A stretch of 16,756 nt of DNA from Methanobrevibacter sp. (GCA_017652345.1 JAGCBE010000024.1:1-16756), one strand, 5' to 3'; counted from the stretch's first letter, positions 1 through 8,914 are shown. The notes: generated by a model from the letters alone, not told the origin. Numbers and translations: made by a program.

Positions 1-41
1 AGATAAATGCAAATCGACCCTCTACCGTTTGAACATAAAGA

Positions 42-72
42 AGTACACTGATGCGATTAACACCAGTGCACT
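42..72 (-). terminator. Hairpin terminator at the end of the late operon
   Basis: On the minus strand the nine bases AGTGCACTG pair with CAGTGTACT (one G-U) around a 13-nt loop. A moderately T-rich stretch, TTCTTTATG, follows. It lies 12 bp past the stop of the appendage gene, the last late gene. The T-tract is weak, so termination could be partial. Beyond it (1-41) I see nothing coding and no phi29-type terminal repeat. Confidence 0.55.
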
Positions 73-83
73 CCTCGTTAATA

Positions 84-2264
84 TTATAAGTTAGGCATTG
101 CAAGCCATGTACTACCATTTGCTATCCAACCCATTGGTGAACCACTAGCAGGTTGTGCTTTCCATGCTATTGCACCTTCCTTATGATAAGGACTACTTGC
201 AGGAGATGTGTTAACATATTCGGGTACAAACTTGGTAACGTCTGTAACATATTCAGCACCATCTTGCCACTTACCGTTACTAATAACATTATTGCATCTT
301 GTTATCCAATTAACATGAGTTGCTTCAAGAATATTATAAAAATTCTGTATAGCCTGTGCCGTATTACTAGCGATAATAACTTCATTATCAATATGGTTAA
401 CAGTAATAAATGTAAATGCACTTCTTTCTGCCGAATTATGCGCCACTGTTATATTACCAGCATAATCTATATTTATACACATATGCACAGTTTTAGAGAA
501 TGAATTATTAACAATATCAACAGCATGCGCTTCAACAGAAATACCCTTACCATATATTGAACCACCTTTACTTACACGCATATTTGATATAACATTTCCC
601 ATAATCAAGCACTCATTTAATTGCGTCTGATTACCAACAAGTTGAATACCAAATAAATCATTACGTGAAGTATGAATATTAGATGAAGCCGATACCATAT
701 TGTTTACAATAGCGCATTGTGTAGGTCCACCTTCTACTTCACTAGAATATTCATTAAATCTTGTAAGACATATACCTGCATAGAATCCTTTAACAACGTT
801 ATTTATTATTAATATATGGTCACATCCATGGGTATCAATTCCTTCCCAATATGCTAAACTAGTGTACACAATATTATTACTTACAATAATATATTTACAG
901 TCATTAGATTTATCAGCACCACTACCTTCCAAATAACAGGAAATATCGATACCGTATGTATTTGCATATTCGGTATAATCATCAACACCTACATAGTTGT
1001 TATCTATTTTACCATATAAGCAATTACCATAGCACTCAATTCCTGCATAACCGCTATCCTTTATATTACAGTTCTGAACAATAAATCTCTGACAAAGGTT
1101 AAGCATTACAGAAGCACCCTTATTATGTGTATCATCTACGATGCCATCAACAACAATGTCGGTACAATTCTTAAAATAGATATTACCATTAAGTTGATGA
1201 TAAGTATCACCGCTTCTTTCACCGTTTAAGAATGTAACACCTTCAATGATTACATTGCTTATTTCTTCGCCATAAAAACTTGTAAGAAATTCAGTAGGGT
1301 TATAAATACTACCGTTACCAATTATTCTCATATTACTACGAAGAGTTATTGTATCGGTGATTTTATAAACACCGTCATCTATTGCTATAAAACTATGATT
1401 AGCAAAGCATTGCTGAACGGCTTCTGTATCGTCAGTTGTTCCATCACCAACAGCGCCGTATTCCTTCGGGCTATGATATATTCTACTGTTGTAAGCATTA
1501 TTAATGGCATTTACAATAGATGATTTATCAACAGTTACTAATTCAGTAATATCTCCAATAAGATTATTTACATCCGTAATATCATCGTTAATATCATCTA
1601 TTTGCGTTTGAAGATTATTAAGAAGTTCTTCTACTGTTATTTCTTCTACATTCTGATATACTCCATCGAAATAATATCTAACTCCTGCCGAAATATCGGA
1701 TGTAACAATGTATAAAGTATTGTTAAGCCATACTAATTCTCCCTTATCTCTATTTTTAGTGCTAAATTCACTTGTTCCGTCATCTTCTTTAGCAATGGTA
1801 TATCTTACATTATCATAGAATGTTTCAATAGAATCAGCCACGGCATCGACCATTTCTTCAACGGTGATTTTGTCCACGTTAGGATTTTCTCCATCAAACA
1901 CATATGTATCACCGATATTAATAGGTCTAACCACACGATAAAGGTCATCATTAAGCCATATCCATTGCCCTACATCTCTGTTTCCTGTAGCATTAGTATT
2001 ATCGCCATCATCAAGAAGAGCAATATTATGCCTTAATGCTTCAAATATTTCGCTTAATATTTCCTCAACACTTTCGGGTGTAAGCATTTCACTTATCTGC
2101 TGACGAATATAATCGGGCAGATTATCATTATTAACTATAAGTTCATTCAGTTTTAATACAACCTTATTAAGTAGTTCATAATAACTTAAACTGTCATCAT
2201 AAACTAAAGGCAATACTTTTTGCACCCAATATTTAAGGGGCTTAACCATTTTAATTTCACTCAT
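84..2264 (-). CDS. gp12: Preneck appendage / tailspike with pectate-lyase-like beta-helix (phi29 gp12-like)
   Basis: This 726-aa receptor-binding appendage is the last gene of the late operon. The N-terminal 50 residues probably anchor it to the collar. Two tandem modules of about 76 residues follow (roughly 66-140 and 144-215), each with an NRD..G...WLN..LY core, FDG and ITVEE. A short acidic coiled coil comes next (about 216-245). The motif KEYGAVGDGTTDDT near residue 267 opens a pectate-lyase-type parallel beta-helix, rich in Asn/Ile/Gly rungs, that runs almost to the end. The C-terminus is a small tip domain (GSPMGWIANGSTW). I chose the ATG at 2264 because AAAGGAG sits just upstream; a start seven codons earlier has the ribosome site inside the gene. 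The phi29 gp12 role in teichoic-acid binding and cleavage is family knowledge. The sugar target here is unknown. Confidence 0.85.
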   Translation of the reverse strand: MSEIKMVKPLKYWVQKVLPLVYDDSLSYYELLNKVVLKLNELIVNNDNLPDYIRQQISEMLTPESVEEILSEIFEALRHNIALLDDGDNTNATGNRDVGQWIWLNDDLYRVVRPINIGDTYVFDGENPNVDKITVEEMVDAVADSIETFYDNVRYTIAKEDDGTSEFSTKNRDKGELVWLNNTLYIVTSDISAGVRYYFDGVYQNVEEITVEELLNNLQTQIDDINDDITDVNNLIGDITELVTVDKSSIVNAINNAYNSRIYHSPKEYGAVGDGTTDDTEAVQQCFANHSFIAIDDGVYKITDTITLRSNMRIIGNGSIYNPTEFLTSFYGEEISNVIIEGVTFLNGERSGDTYHQLNGNIYFKNCTDIVVDGIVDDTHNKGASVMLNLCQRFIVQNCNIKDSGYAGIECYGNCLYGKIDNNYVGVDDYTEYANTYGIDISCYLEGSGADKSNDCKYIIVSNNIVYTSLAYWEGIDTHGCDHILIINNVVKGFYAGICLTRFNEYSSEVEGGPTQCAIVNNMVSASSNIHTSRNDLFGIQLVGNQTQLNECLIMGNVISNMRVSKGGSIYGKGISVEAHAVDIVNNSFSKTVHMCINIDYAGNITVAHNSAERSAFTFITVNHIDNEVIIASNTAQAIQNFYNILEATHVNWITRCNNVISNGKWQDGAEYVTDVTKFVPEYVNTSPASSPYHKEGAIAWKAQPASGSPMGWIANGSTWLAMPNL

Positions 2265-2278
2265 ATATTTTTTCTCCT

Positions 2279-3097
2279 TTACCATAGATTAAAAAACAGG
2301 TCACTTAAATCTTTGATTATTCTAACATCAATATTCAAGAATGTATCTCTGAATTCTTGGAGCATTTTAGAATAACTAACACCCCCTGTTTTTCCTTGAA
2401 CATGCTGAATATAATCTTCGATATCTTTTAAAGTTCCATTCTTATTGTTATTCCCATTCCTTGTGCTATTCGTTTCTTCATTTCCATCTCTTGTTGTTGT
2501 TGAGTTTCCTGTTTCTGTTGCTGTGCTACCTGTTTTATCATCTGTGATATGTCTAGCATTTGTGAGATACTCTTCTGTCCTTACACCCAACAGACCACCT
2601 TGAGGAGTATCTGAATACATATCCCAATGGTCATTTTTATTATTATCAACTAATGTTCTGCTAGATGAATCAGAATCTGTGATATCAATATCTTTTTCAG
2701 TATTTCCTGTTTCACTAAAACTTCCATTTTCTGTTCGAGTACCGTTCAATTCCTTATTATGGTCGGTTGTTAAATCTACGTCATATAAAGGGTTAAATTT
2801 AATTAACTCACTTTCATATAGTTTGTTATAATAAGGCATTATTTCATTCATTTTAGTGTCAAGAAAATGTTTCCATACACCCACAGTTTCAGCACAGATT
2901 TCTCTTAAATAATAATGTTTGATAATTTTAGTTTCCAAAACGCTTCGATACTCTTCGTCAAAAATAGGATAATTAAAATCAAATATTTTTTCCCTAGAGT
3001 TAGCAATAATATTTGCAATACTATTATAACCTTCGCTTTCAATAAGTCCTGCATTTTGTTCACATATAAATCTTAATTCAGTCGTATATTTACTCAT
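2279..3097 (-). CDS. gp11: Lower collar protein (phi29 gp11-like)
   Basis: This 272-aa virion protein probably forms the lower collar / tail tube between portal and knob. The gene order portal-collar-appendage matches phi29. The N-terminal 110 residues and the C-terminal 50 are folded-looking; the C-terminus reads LNIDVRIIKDLSDLFFNLW, typical of this family. The middle (about 115-220) is a very hydrophilic stretch rich in Asn, Thr, Ser, Gly and Glu that contains a YSDTPQGGL motif also typical of collar proteins. The ATG at 3097 follows AAGGAG by five bases; a GTG two codons upstream is less likely. The stop codon lies inside the ribosome site of the appendage gene, so the two are probably translationally coupled. 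Confidence 0.85.
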   Translation of the reverse strand: MSKYTTELRFICEQNAGLIESEGYNSIANIIANSREKIFDFNYPIFDEEYRSVLETKIIKHYYLREICAETVGVWKHFLDTKMNEIMPYYNKLYESELIKFNPLYDVDLTTDHNKELNGTRTENGSFSETGNTEKDIDITDSDSSSRTLVDNNKNDHWDMYSDTPQGGLLGVRTEEYLTNARHITDDKTGSTATETGNSTTTRDGNEETNSTRNGNNNKNGTLKDIEDYIQHVQGKTGGVSYSKMLQEFRDTFLNIDVRIIKDLSDLFFNLW

Positions 3098-3106
3098 AAG
3101 CACTCC

Positions 3107-4009
3107 TTAATTGGTTCTAAAATCAACCATCATAGTATCAACACCTTCATCGCCTGTCTGTCCTGCTAACATTAATTCATCATCGGCTTCTCTATAATCT
3201 TCTCTATAATCAACTTCTATTTCAAGACCAAACATTTTGTTAATTTGTTCACATGCTTGCCTTCGTGCATTAAGCCTAGAATATCTGCTTGCTATAGTTC
3301 CACCTTGATTTCTTACAACTTCATCGGCAACTAGCCTTTCTTTCTTTTGTATATTAAGATTACTAATGCCAAGATAGGTAAGACACTCATTCCAAGTCTG
3401 TGTTTTTAACTGATAAATTTTATCTGCGACATACGGTGCATCTGTTTTTAAAACTGTTAAAGCGTTCAAGTCTAAACTATCATACCCAAATATGACAGGA
3501 GCATTGCCATCATATTCTTTATAGACATTCAATAGTGTTAATTTTTGTTGGTCAGAACCCTGCACCAAAACAGGTGTTTTTTGCGCGTTAGCATTAACAT
3601 CTATTATTCTGTCTAAATTAGCAAGCCTTTCAGCATATAATTTAACAGTTCTAATGCTGTTTCTTCTTAACATATTATTGTAGATTATTACGCTATCTTC
3701 TATATTAAGTTGTTTCTGATAACCATTAACAGCATATGCTCTTCTTCTTAATGGTATTCTATACACATTAAATCCACCATTTGTTGCAACTTGCAAAGCG
3801 AGATAATCATCAAGTTCTTCGTCTTTAAAAAAGACAGCCTGTCCATCTGTAAATAAAGTTAATTCTAAAAATCTTTCATCTATATTTTCGGGAAGATTTT
3901 TCCACTCAAACATAGATATGGCAAGTTCAGTTAGTCTATCCAAATATTCATAATAAGTTTTCATATTTTTAGTTAGACTTTCATCAAAAAATGTTTTCTT
4001 CTTTCTCAT
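3107..4009 (-). CDS. gp10: Portal / upper collar connector protein (phi29 gp10-like)
   Basis: The 300-aa head-tail connector forms the dodecameric portal at the packaging vertex, where it meets the ATPase and packaging RNA. Similarity to phi29 gp10 (about 309 aa) is obvious throughout. Shared features include MFEWKNLP near residue 33, NANAQKTPVLVQG near 139, YDGNAPVIFG, LKTDAPYVADK, the WNE..TYLGI segment, KKERLVADEV and the EQINKMFGLEIEV segment. The N-terminus is basic (MRKKK), as in phi29 where this tail contacts nucleic acid. The ATG is preceded by AAGGAG. It lies between the knob and lower collar genes with short gaps. I see no lesion. Confidence 0.95.
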   Translation of the reverse strand: MRKKKTFFDESLTKNMKTYYEYLDRLTELAISMFEWKNLPENIDERFLELTLFTDGQAVFFKDEELDDYLALQVATNGGFNVYRIPLRRRAYAVNGYQKQLNIEDSVIIYNNMLRRNSIRTVKLYAERLANLDRIIDVNANAQKTPVLVQGSDQQKLTLLNVYKEYDGNAPVIFGYDSLDLNALTVLKTDAPYVADKIYQLKTQTWNECLTYLGISNLNIQKKERLVADEVVRNQGGTIASRYSRLNARRQACEQINKMFGLEIEVDYREDYREADDELMLAGQTGDEGVDTMMVDFRTN

Positions 4010-4021
4010 ATCATACTCTCC

Positions 4022-5680
4022 TTATGGTGAAACAGGTGCATTATTAAGGCTGTAGTTATCAACATTATCCCCATTATGCCAAAATGTTATTCCTTTATCA
4101 AATATAGCATCAATTAAATGTTTATCATCTCCAGGAATATTTCCGTCTACATTGCTACCGATAGTTTTAACATAATTCCATGAAGTTCTTGATGTAATAT
4201 TGGGGACTTTAACTCTATTTGTTGCATAACCATAACGGTCAAAAAAGTCATCAATTATTTCAGCCTGTTGTCTATTAACAGATACCCTTCCTGCAAAGAA
4301 TTTTTGCAAGCCCGATGCAACATTTATATTTGAATTATTTAAACTACCTTTTAAAATGTCCGCATGAATACTCGCACTATAGGCTCTTGATACAATATCT
4401 CCAACTAAGGCAACACCTGCGCCCGCACCTTGTACAGCACTTGCTGTTTCCTGTCTACTAGTTTGTTCATAATTAGGTTTACTTTTTAAACCACCCATAC
4501 TAGCACTCATAAAAGATGTTCCTGCTGAACCTGCTATATTTAACATCCCTGTATAAGCACTGATTGCTTCGGGCACAGTATTTTGAGAAAGCCATGCCGT
4601 CCAATAGTCCATATTCCATGAACACATAGGATAAGAATTTATATCTATACTTTCTGTTTTTACAATATCGCCGTTTTTAACACCTTTATAATTCTTTGGT
4701 CTTAATACAACAGTTACAGGCATTGTTGCGTTTAAGTACATTTTAAACTGTGGTTTAAGATTTCTCAAACCCGCATTGCTTGTAAAAAATTCATAACGTA
4801 AAGCAAGTGAACGTCCGTTAGCATTATCTATATGATAGTAATTATAAGGATATGTAAATAATTTTTTGTTTCTTACAATATGACCATCAATAGTTTCATT
4901 GCCTGTTAATGGTGATAAATTATCATAATCAATATCTTCACATACTGTGCTAAATATTGTTTCAATACCACTATCTAGATTTGCTATTGTATCTGTCACG
5001 GCTCTAGCAGGCAACATATACATACCTGCAATAGCATCGGGTTTTGGTTTATATTCAGCCAATTTTGATTTTAAATTATTAACACCTGTACTATTTGTAC
5101 TATAGGCAATTAGTTTAGCACCGCTAAATACACCATCAACCATTCTGCCACCTGCATCTTGGGCATCAACATCTACAATTAGAACGGCAATAGCCATAGC
5201 ATCTAGATCGTTTGACAATTTACCATACTCATTAAAAACCATTTCTCCTGTGGCTAAAGGTTCTGCAATAATATTATCGCCTATTTCATCACTACCACTA
5301 TGCTCTCTTTCCACAAAACACATACTAAAGGTCATATCTTTTAACCATGATTGCATTACATCAATTTCATAATGAACATCAGCCGTAACATTATTTATAT
5401 AGTCTATTTTAGTTATAAACCCATAAAACCATTTAGTGCCAAAAGATGTATTTTGGAACATTAAATAATTACAATCATATAAATCTTCTGCTTTATAATT
5501 AACTCGACATACACCCTTATTAACTCTTTGATACGATTGTGCTGTAAGAGTATATTTTGTCTTGCCCATGAAATAACTAGTCTGTGCTGATACGCTTGCA
5601 AAGTAAATAGTATTTGTGTAATCGGGTTCTAGTCTTACGTTTCTTAATAATCTTATTGTACTATTGGGGGCTATATACAT
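4022..5680 (-). CDS. gp9: Tail knob protein (phi29 gp9-like)
   Basis: This 552-aa distal tail tube protein is slightly shorter than phi29 gp9 (about 599 aa). The match is clear at both ends. The N-terminal part has YLMFQNTSFGTKWFYGFIT and the HYEIDVMQSWL and FVEREH segments. The C-terminal part has FFDRYGYATNRVKVPN, SWNYVKT, a glycine-led IPGDD stretch and IFDKGITFWH. Between them, roughly residues 370-440, is a small-residue, hydrophobic Gly/Ala/Ser-rich segment. In phi29 the corresponding loops plug the tube and insert into the host membrane to make an exit channel, so the same role is inferred here. The gene is preceded by CAAAGGAG and follows the capsid gene across a 66-bp gap with a strong hairpin. 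Confidence 0.93.
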   Translation of the reverse strand: MYIAPNSTIRLLRNVRLEPDYTNTIYFASVSAQTSYFMGKTKYTLTAQSYQRVNKGVCRVNYKAEDLYDCNYLMFQNTSFGTKWFYGFITKIDYINNVTADVHYEIDVMQSWLKDMTFSMCFVEREHSGSDEIGDNIIAEPLATGEMVFNEYGKLSNDLDAMAIAVLIVDVDAQDAGGRMVDGVFSGAKLIAYSTNSTGVNNLKSKLAEYKPKPDAIAGMYMLPARAVTDTIANLDSGIETIFSTVCEDIDYDNLSPLTGNETIDGHIVRNKKLFTYPYNYYHIDNANGRSLALRYEFFTSNAGLRNLKPQFKMYLNATMPVTVVLRPKNYKGVKNGDIVKTESIDINSYPMCSWNMDYWTAWLSQNTVPEAISAYTGMLNIAGSAGTSFMSASMGGLKSKPNYEQTSRQETASAVQGAGAGVALVGDIVSRAYSASIHADILKGSLNNSNINVASGLQKFFAGRVSVNRQQAEIIDDFFDRYGYATNRVKVPNITSRTSWNYVKTIGSNVDGNIPGDDKHLIDAIFDKGITFWHNGDNVDNYSLNNAPVSP

Positions 5681-5701
5681 AGTAATCTCCTTTGGAAAGG
5701 T

Positions 5702-5728
5702 GGGGTGGCACTATTAAGCAACCACCCC
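5702..5728 (-). other. GC-rich hairpin between capsid and tail genes
   Basis: Seven G-C-rich bases, GGGGTGG and CCACCCC, pair around a 13-nt loop in the gap after the major capsid gene. On the minus-strand transcript no U-tract follows, so it is not a classical intrinsic terminator. It may mark a processing or 3'-end stabilising point that lets capsid mRNA accumulate above the downstream tail mRNA. That role is inferred from position only. Confidence 0.45.
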
Positions 5729-5746
5729 TGTTATAAGCAACAACTC

Positions 5747-7171
5747 TTATGCGTCCTTTGTGAATGTTATTTCATCACCGACTTTTGCTGTCTTAACGTT
5801 AAAGTTATCAGCACTATAGTTTTCGCCATTTACTTTCATATCAAGGTCAATAACTGATGCTGATAAAGCATCAAGAGGAAGCGGAACAAGCAATGCACCA
5901 TAGTCCTTAACACCTATGCCATTGACGGTAGCATCTTCATTCTGTACAAATTCAGCATTGCCACCAATAGGTTTAAGAACTGAACCCTGAAGCATTTCCA
6001 TTGAAAGTGCAAGACCTTCTTTACCTTCACTCTTATCAACAATCTTAACCGTCTTTGTTGCATCCAATGTTGTGTTTGCACCTGTAGTAACAAATACAAT
6101 TGCATTACTGAACGGTGAAGATGAAACTGTTTTCCATACATTATAGAAGTAATTCCAATATTCACCACTTGCAACATAAGTTTCTGTAAACTTGTTCTGA
6201 TTATCATAAATCTGAAACCACTCTCTATCAACAAGTACAGCCTTAACGTTAGCCATAAGTGCAAGTTCTTCTGCTGTTACGGCTTCAATCATATCAGAGT
6301 TTGCACGAATAACTTCAAATCTGTCATTATCAAAAGTTGTCCAATCATCAATAAGTTTAAGCCTACCCATGAAGTCTGCCTTATCCATATTGAAAGCACT
6401 AGCAAGCACTTCAACATCATAAGAAGCATTGTAATCAGCATCCATGAAGATGAATTGGTCATCCTTTGAAGTATTAGTATGAACACCATCGGCATTATAC
6501 TTATCAGAAATAAATGTAAGTTTATTTGATGCTCCTCTATAAGCCTTTGCTCCTTCTTTCATGTCACTTCCTGTGCCAATTGAAACAGGGTACATCTTAC
6601 CATGTGAGATAGCCTTAATCATAAGATACTTAAACAGAAGATATTCATCATACTCACTAGCGGTATATACACTATCTACTATTCTAGCAATCAAATCCTG
6701 TACACCTTCTGCTGACATAAATGCCATACGTAAATCTTCATCCTGTATAGTAACAGGGTACTGAACTCTCCAATTCATTGCATGGAAAGCGGTACGTACA
6801 TCGGGAAGTGTTCTCTTAAACTCTCTTGATTCTGCTTTCTCTGCTGAAAATTCTCTAGCCTTTGCTATATTAACAAATACTTCTTCCACAGTTTCACCAA
6901 ACTCAAGATAACCCTTTTTAAGTTCAGCATAAGCGTTATTAAATGTAGCACTCTTAACTCTTACAAGAGCAATTCTATTTATAAGTGCATTAAGAAACTG
7001 ATTAGCAAGTGCAGGATAACCATAAAGTATTTCACCAACCTTTGGTATCTCCTGCGCCTGTGTAATCTGCGGTACAAGTGACTGATATTCCATTGATGCA
7101 TTTGCACGTATTGTGTTAATAATATCAATCGTGCTTGCGTTAAGTGATGTTACAGCAATTTTTCTACTCAT
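5747..7171 (-). CDS. gp8: Major capsid protein (phi29 gp8-like, HK97 fold)
   Basis: The 474-aa shell protein aligns with phi29 gp8 (448 aa) over its first 360 residues. Shared features are the DIINTIR N-terminus, the NRIALV.V segment, the EFGETVEEVF and EAESREF..TLPDVRT.FH stretch, YPVTIQDEDLRMAF, SEYDEYLLFKYL, the FNMDKADFMG segment, DREWFQIYDN and the YWNYFYNVWKT/FSNAIVFV block. The phi29 protein ends in a BIG2 immunoglobulin-like domain. The last 110 residues here (after about 365) look different and may be a separate surface domain. The ATG follows AAAGGAG. The gene lies between scaffold and tail knob in the standard order for this group. Confidence 0.95.
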   Translation of the reverse strand: MSRKIAVTSLNASTIDIINTIRANASMEYQSLVPQITQAQEIPKVGEILYGYPALANQFLNALINRIALVRVKSATFNNAYAELKKGYLEFGETVEEVFVNIAKAREFSAEKAESREFKRTLPDVRTAFHAMNWRVQYPVTIQDEDLRMAFMSAEGVQDLIARIVDSVYTASEYDEYLLFKYLMIKAISHGKMYPVSIGTGSDMKEGAKAYRGASNKLTFISDKYNADGVHTNTSKDDQFIFMDADYNASYDVEVLASAFNMDKADFMGRLKLIDDWTTFDNDRFEVIRANSDMIEAVTAEELALMANVKAVLVDREWFQIYDNQNKFTETYVASGEYWNYFYNVWKTVSSSPFSNAIVFVTTGANTTLDATKTVKIVDKSEGKEGLALSMEMLQGSVLKPIGGNAEFVQNEDATVNGIGVKDYGALLVPLPLDALSASVIDLDMKVNGENYSADNFNVKTAKVGDEITFTKDA

Positions 7172-7186
7172 AATAATTCTCCTTTC

Positions 7187-7495
7187 TTATTCAGTAGTAA
7201 ATAAATCCTCAAATTTTAACTGTTCATGTGTTCCTTCGTCTGCCTTGTCATATACATCAGAGATTTCGGAATTTTCATTTACATCTTTAGTAAAGAAGCG
7301 TTCCTTATATTTCGCTCTCCATGACGCATCGTTTTCTTCGTATTTTGCTTTCCAATCTCCTGCTTCTGATACTCTAGTAGATAAGTCATCATAGGTATCA
7401 TTTATATCTTCAATAAGGCTAATATCTTCATCAGATGTTCCTTCGCCTATTCTGTCTTTAATGATTGAAAGCAAATCATCTTTTGTTCGTATCAT
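7187..7495 (-). CDS. gp7: Probable head scaffolding protein (phi29 gp7-like)
   Basis: This small acidic protein of 102 aa is predicted to be largely helical. It sits immediately upstream of the capsid gene, exactly where phi29 keeps its 98-aa scaffold gp7. The sequence is rich in Asp/Glu and ends in an acidic-hydrophobic tail (LKFEDLFTTE), comparable to the acidic C-terminus of phi29 gp7. Direct sequence similarity to gp7 is weak by eye. The call therefore rests on size, charge, helix content and synteny. AAAGGAG precedes the ATG. Scaffolds of this family guide prolate head assembly and leave before or during packaging. Confidence 0.7.
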   Translation of the reverse strand: MIRTKDDLLSIIKDRIGEGTSDEDISLIEDINDTYDDLSTRVSEAGDWKAKYEENDASWRAKYKERFFTKDVNENSEISDVYDKADEGTHEQLKFEDLFTTE

Positions 7496-7510
7496 ATGTT
7501 CTCTCCTTTC

Positions 7511-8110
7511 TTAAAATTTTCTGTTTTTGTTTCTAATAAATAACCATACCTTGCCTCTGCTTTTATAGCCACTAGGGTCAGGGTCGGGTGGTACAGGTGG
7601 GGCATGTCCTGTTAAATATGTATACCATGCTTCGGCATAAGCAATTCTTTGTGCTAAAGCAGACACACTTGCGCGTTCATAATTCTTTAAAAAGCACTCT
7701 GTAAGATAGGCAACTGATTGTGTACTGTTTTTAAAGTCATCATAACTTTCGGGAAATGCACTTGTGCTTATCCATTCTGTTCCCCACGGTGAAAAATTTA
7801 ATGCATATATTTGCCAAAAACCCGATTCGATAGAATGGTTATTTGCCCATGCCCAATTTTTAAACTTACTAGCAGGTGTCCATTGCACCAATCCATAGCC
7901 ACCACTTAATGTGCCGATTGGATAACCAATTTGTGTTTGAGCAGGATTTATATAACTTTCATGTTGCATATTTCCTAACACTGCTGAAACGGCTTCAACT
8001 GTCCAATGATATACACCACATAATTGATTATATATTTCATCGACATTCTGTTGCATTTCAGCCTGTGTCATTGAACCTGCTCTATTTGATACGTGATATA
8101 CCCAACTCAT
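7511..8110 (-). CDS. gp13: Tail-tip lysozyme (phi29 gp13 N-domain-like)
   Basis: This 199-aa peptidoglycan hydrolase matches the N-terminal lysozyme domain of phi29 gp13. Common features are the VSN start, VLGNMQHESYINP around residue 45 and GGYGLVQWTPASKFKNWA around residue 70. By comparison with gp13 the catalytic acid would be Glu51 in MQHES. After residue 165 the chain has a proline-rich linker (PPVPPDPDPS) and a short basic tail ending RNKNRKF. The M23-type peptidase domain that phi29 gp13 carries next is absent. The most likely role is digesting the wall during infection at the tail tip. Its placement next to endolysin and holin leaves a lysis role open. Its ATG directly follows the endolysin stop (TAAATG), suggesting coupling. 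Confidence 0.85.
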   Translation of the reverse strand: MSWVYHVSNRAGSMTQAEMQQNVDEIYNQLCGVYHWTVEAVSAVLGNMQHESYINPAQTQIGYPIGTLSGGYGLVQWTPASKFKNWAWANNHSIESGFWQIYALNFSPWGTEWISTSAFPESYDDFKNSTQSVAYLTECFLKNYERASVSALAQRIAYAEAWYTYLTGHAPPVPPDPDPSGYKSRGKVWLFIRNKNRKF

Positions 8111-8710
8111 TTATACACCTTTCAAAATCTGATTGACTTTGGCTTGGATTTGTGCATAGTCATAACCGCATTGTGTAAGCAATCTTTTTCTCTCTTCACC
8201 ATTTCCCCATTTACCATCTATAACTTCAAGGGCTAATCTATAAATTATATCTGTTTCGCATATGGGTGTAATCTGATTTACTACAGATAGCACATTTGAT
8301 ACATAACTATACGATGTTGCATAACCATCTTCTTTAATTTTCATAATATAAGATGTTGGATTTCTTACACCCTTTAAATTTGCATAACGCTTTGTATTAA
8401 CAAATTCATAATATCCTTTTACTCCTTCTTCAAAGGTATCATACGCTCTAAACTCTGCATAAATGGGAGTTAATATTCCCTGTACATATTCTTCTTTAGT
8501 TTTAAATTGTACCCTTTTACCATTCCAATTCTTACCGCATTTTAGCCCAAAATAATTGTGGTGTTTTGATGATAATGTAGAGCGTCCGTAATTGCTTTCA
8601 ATACAAGCCTGTGCTGTAACCGCTATAGGGCATAAGTTATTATATGCTACACCTATTCGTTTACATTCATTGTACATATCAATTACAAATTTTTGTTGCG
8701 CGTTATTCAT
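8111..8710 (-). CDS. Endolysin: GH73 glucosaminidase with C-terminal CW_7 (Cpl-7-type) repeat
   Basis: This 199-aa lytic enzyme probably cleaves the peptidoglycan glycan chain at the end of infection. Residues about 1-145 fit the FlgJ/LytG-type glucosaminidase family: AQACIESNYGRS supplies the conserved acid (Glu38), followed by the NYFGLKC segment and a YDTFEEGVKGYYEFV stretch. Residues about 155-199 resemble one CW_7 wall-binding repeat of the Cpl-7 type (ALEVIDGKWGNGEERKRLL). There is no signal peptide, so export depends on the holin encoded just upstream. The ribosome site is weak (GAGGAT, about 11 bases from the ATG). Confidence 0.85.
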   Translation of the reverse strand: MNNAQQKFVIDMYNECKRIGVAYNNLCPIAVTAQACIESNYGRSTLSSKHHNYFGLKCGKNWNGKRVQFKTKEEYVQGILTPIYAEFRAYDTFEEGVKGYYEFVNTKRYANLKGVRNPTSYIMKIKEDGYATSYSYVSNVLSVVNQITPICETDIIYRLALEVIDGKWGNGEERKRLLTQCGYDYAQIQAKVNQILKGV

Positions 8711-8713
8711 AAT

Positions 8714-8914
8714 TTAATTATCCTCTTTGTTAATATCAAGTTTATCGCATAACTTCTGTAGAACTAATGTGTTTGAATTTAAGGCTTCAGCAAATTTGTC
8801 AGATTCTTCTTTATGTTTTGATGAAATCTCTCGTACATACCACATGAGCATCAAACACATAACTATGGGAAAACCAACGCTTGTTATTGCCTGTATGATT
8901 ATGTTCATGTCCAT
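8714..8914 (-). CDS. Holin (single-membrane-span, BhlA/UviB-like)
   Basis: This 66-aa membrane protein is the first gene of the late operon. One hydrophobic segment (about residues 4-26, IIIQAITSVGFPIVMCLMLM plus WYV) is followed by a charged helical, probably cytoplasmic tail with coiled-coil character. This is the layout of BhlA/UviB-type phage holins. I prefer the ATG at 8914, eight bases after AAAGGGGG. A GTG at 8920 is only two bases from that site, and a second in-frame ATG at 8908 gives a Met-Asp-Met start. It is followed at once by the endolysin, as expected of a lysis cassette. Confidence 0.75.
   Translation of the reverse strand: MDMNIIIQAITSVGFPIVMCLMLMWYVREISSKHKEESDKFAEALNSNTLVLQKLCDKLDINKEDN

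Noticed and set aside
153..503. Open frame of 116 codons on the plus strand
   Set aside because: It lies wholly inside the appendage gene in antisense, has no ribosome site or promoter, and the opposite strand has clear family similarity.
5914..6495. Extra open frames on the minus strand inside the capsid gene
   Set aside because: They are out-of-frame shadows of the capsid coding sequence, with no ribosome sites.
7113..7394. Plus-strand frame across the capsid-scaffold junction
   Set aside because: Antisense shadow of the scaffold gene; no start signals.
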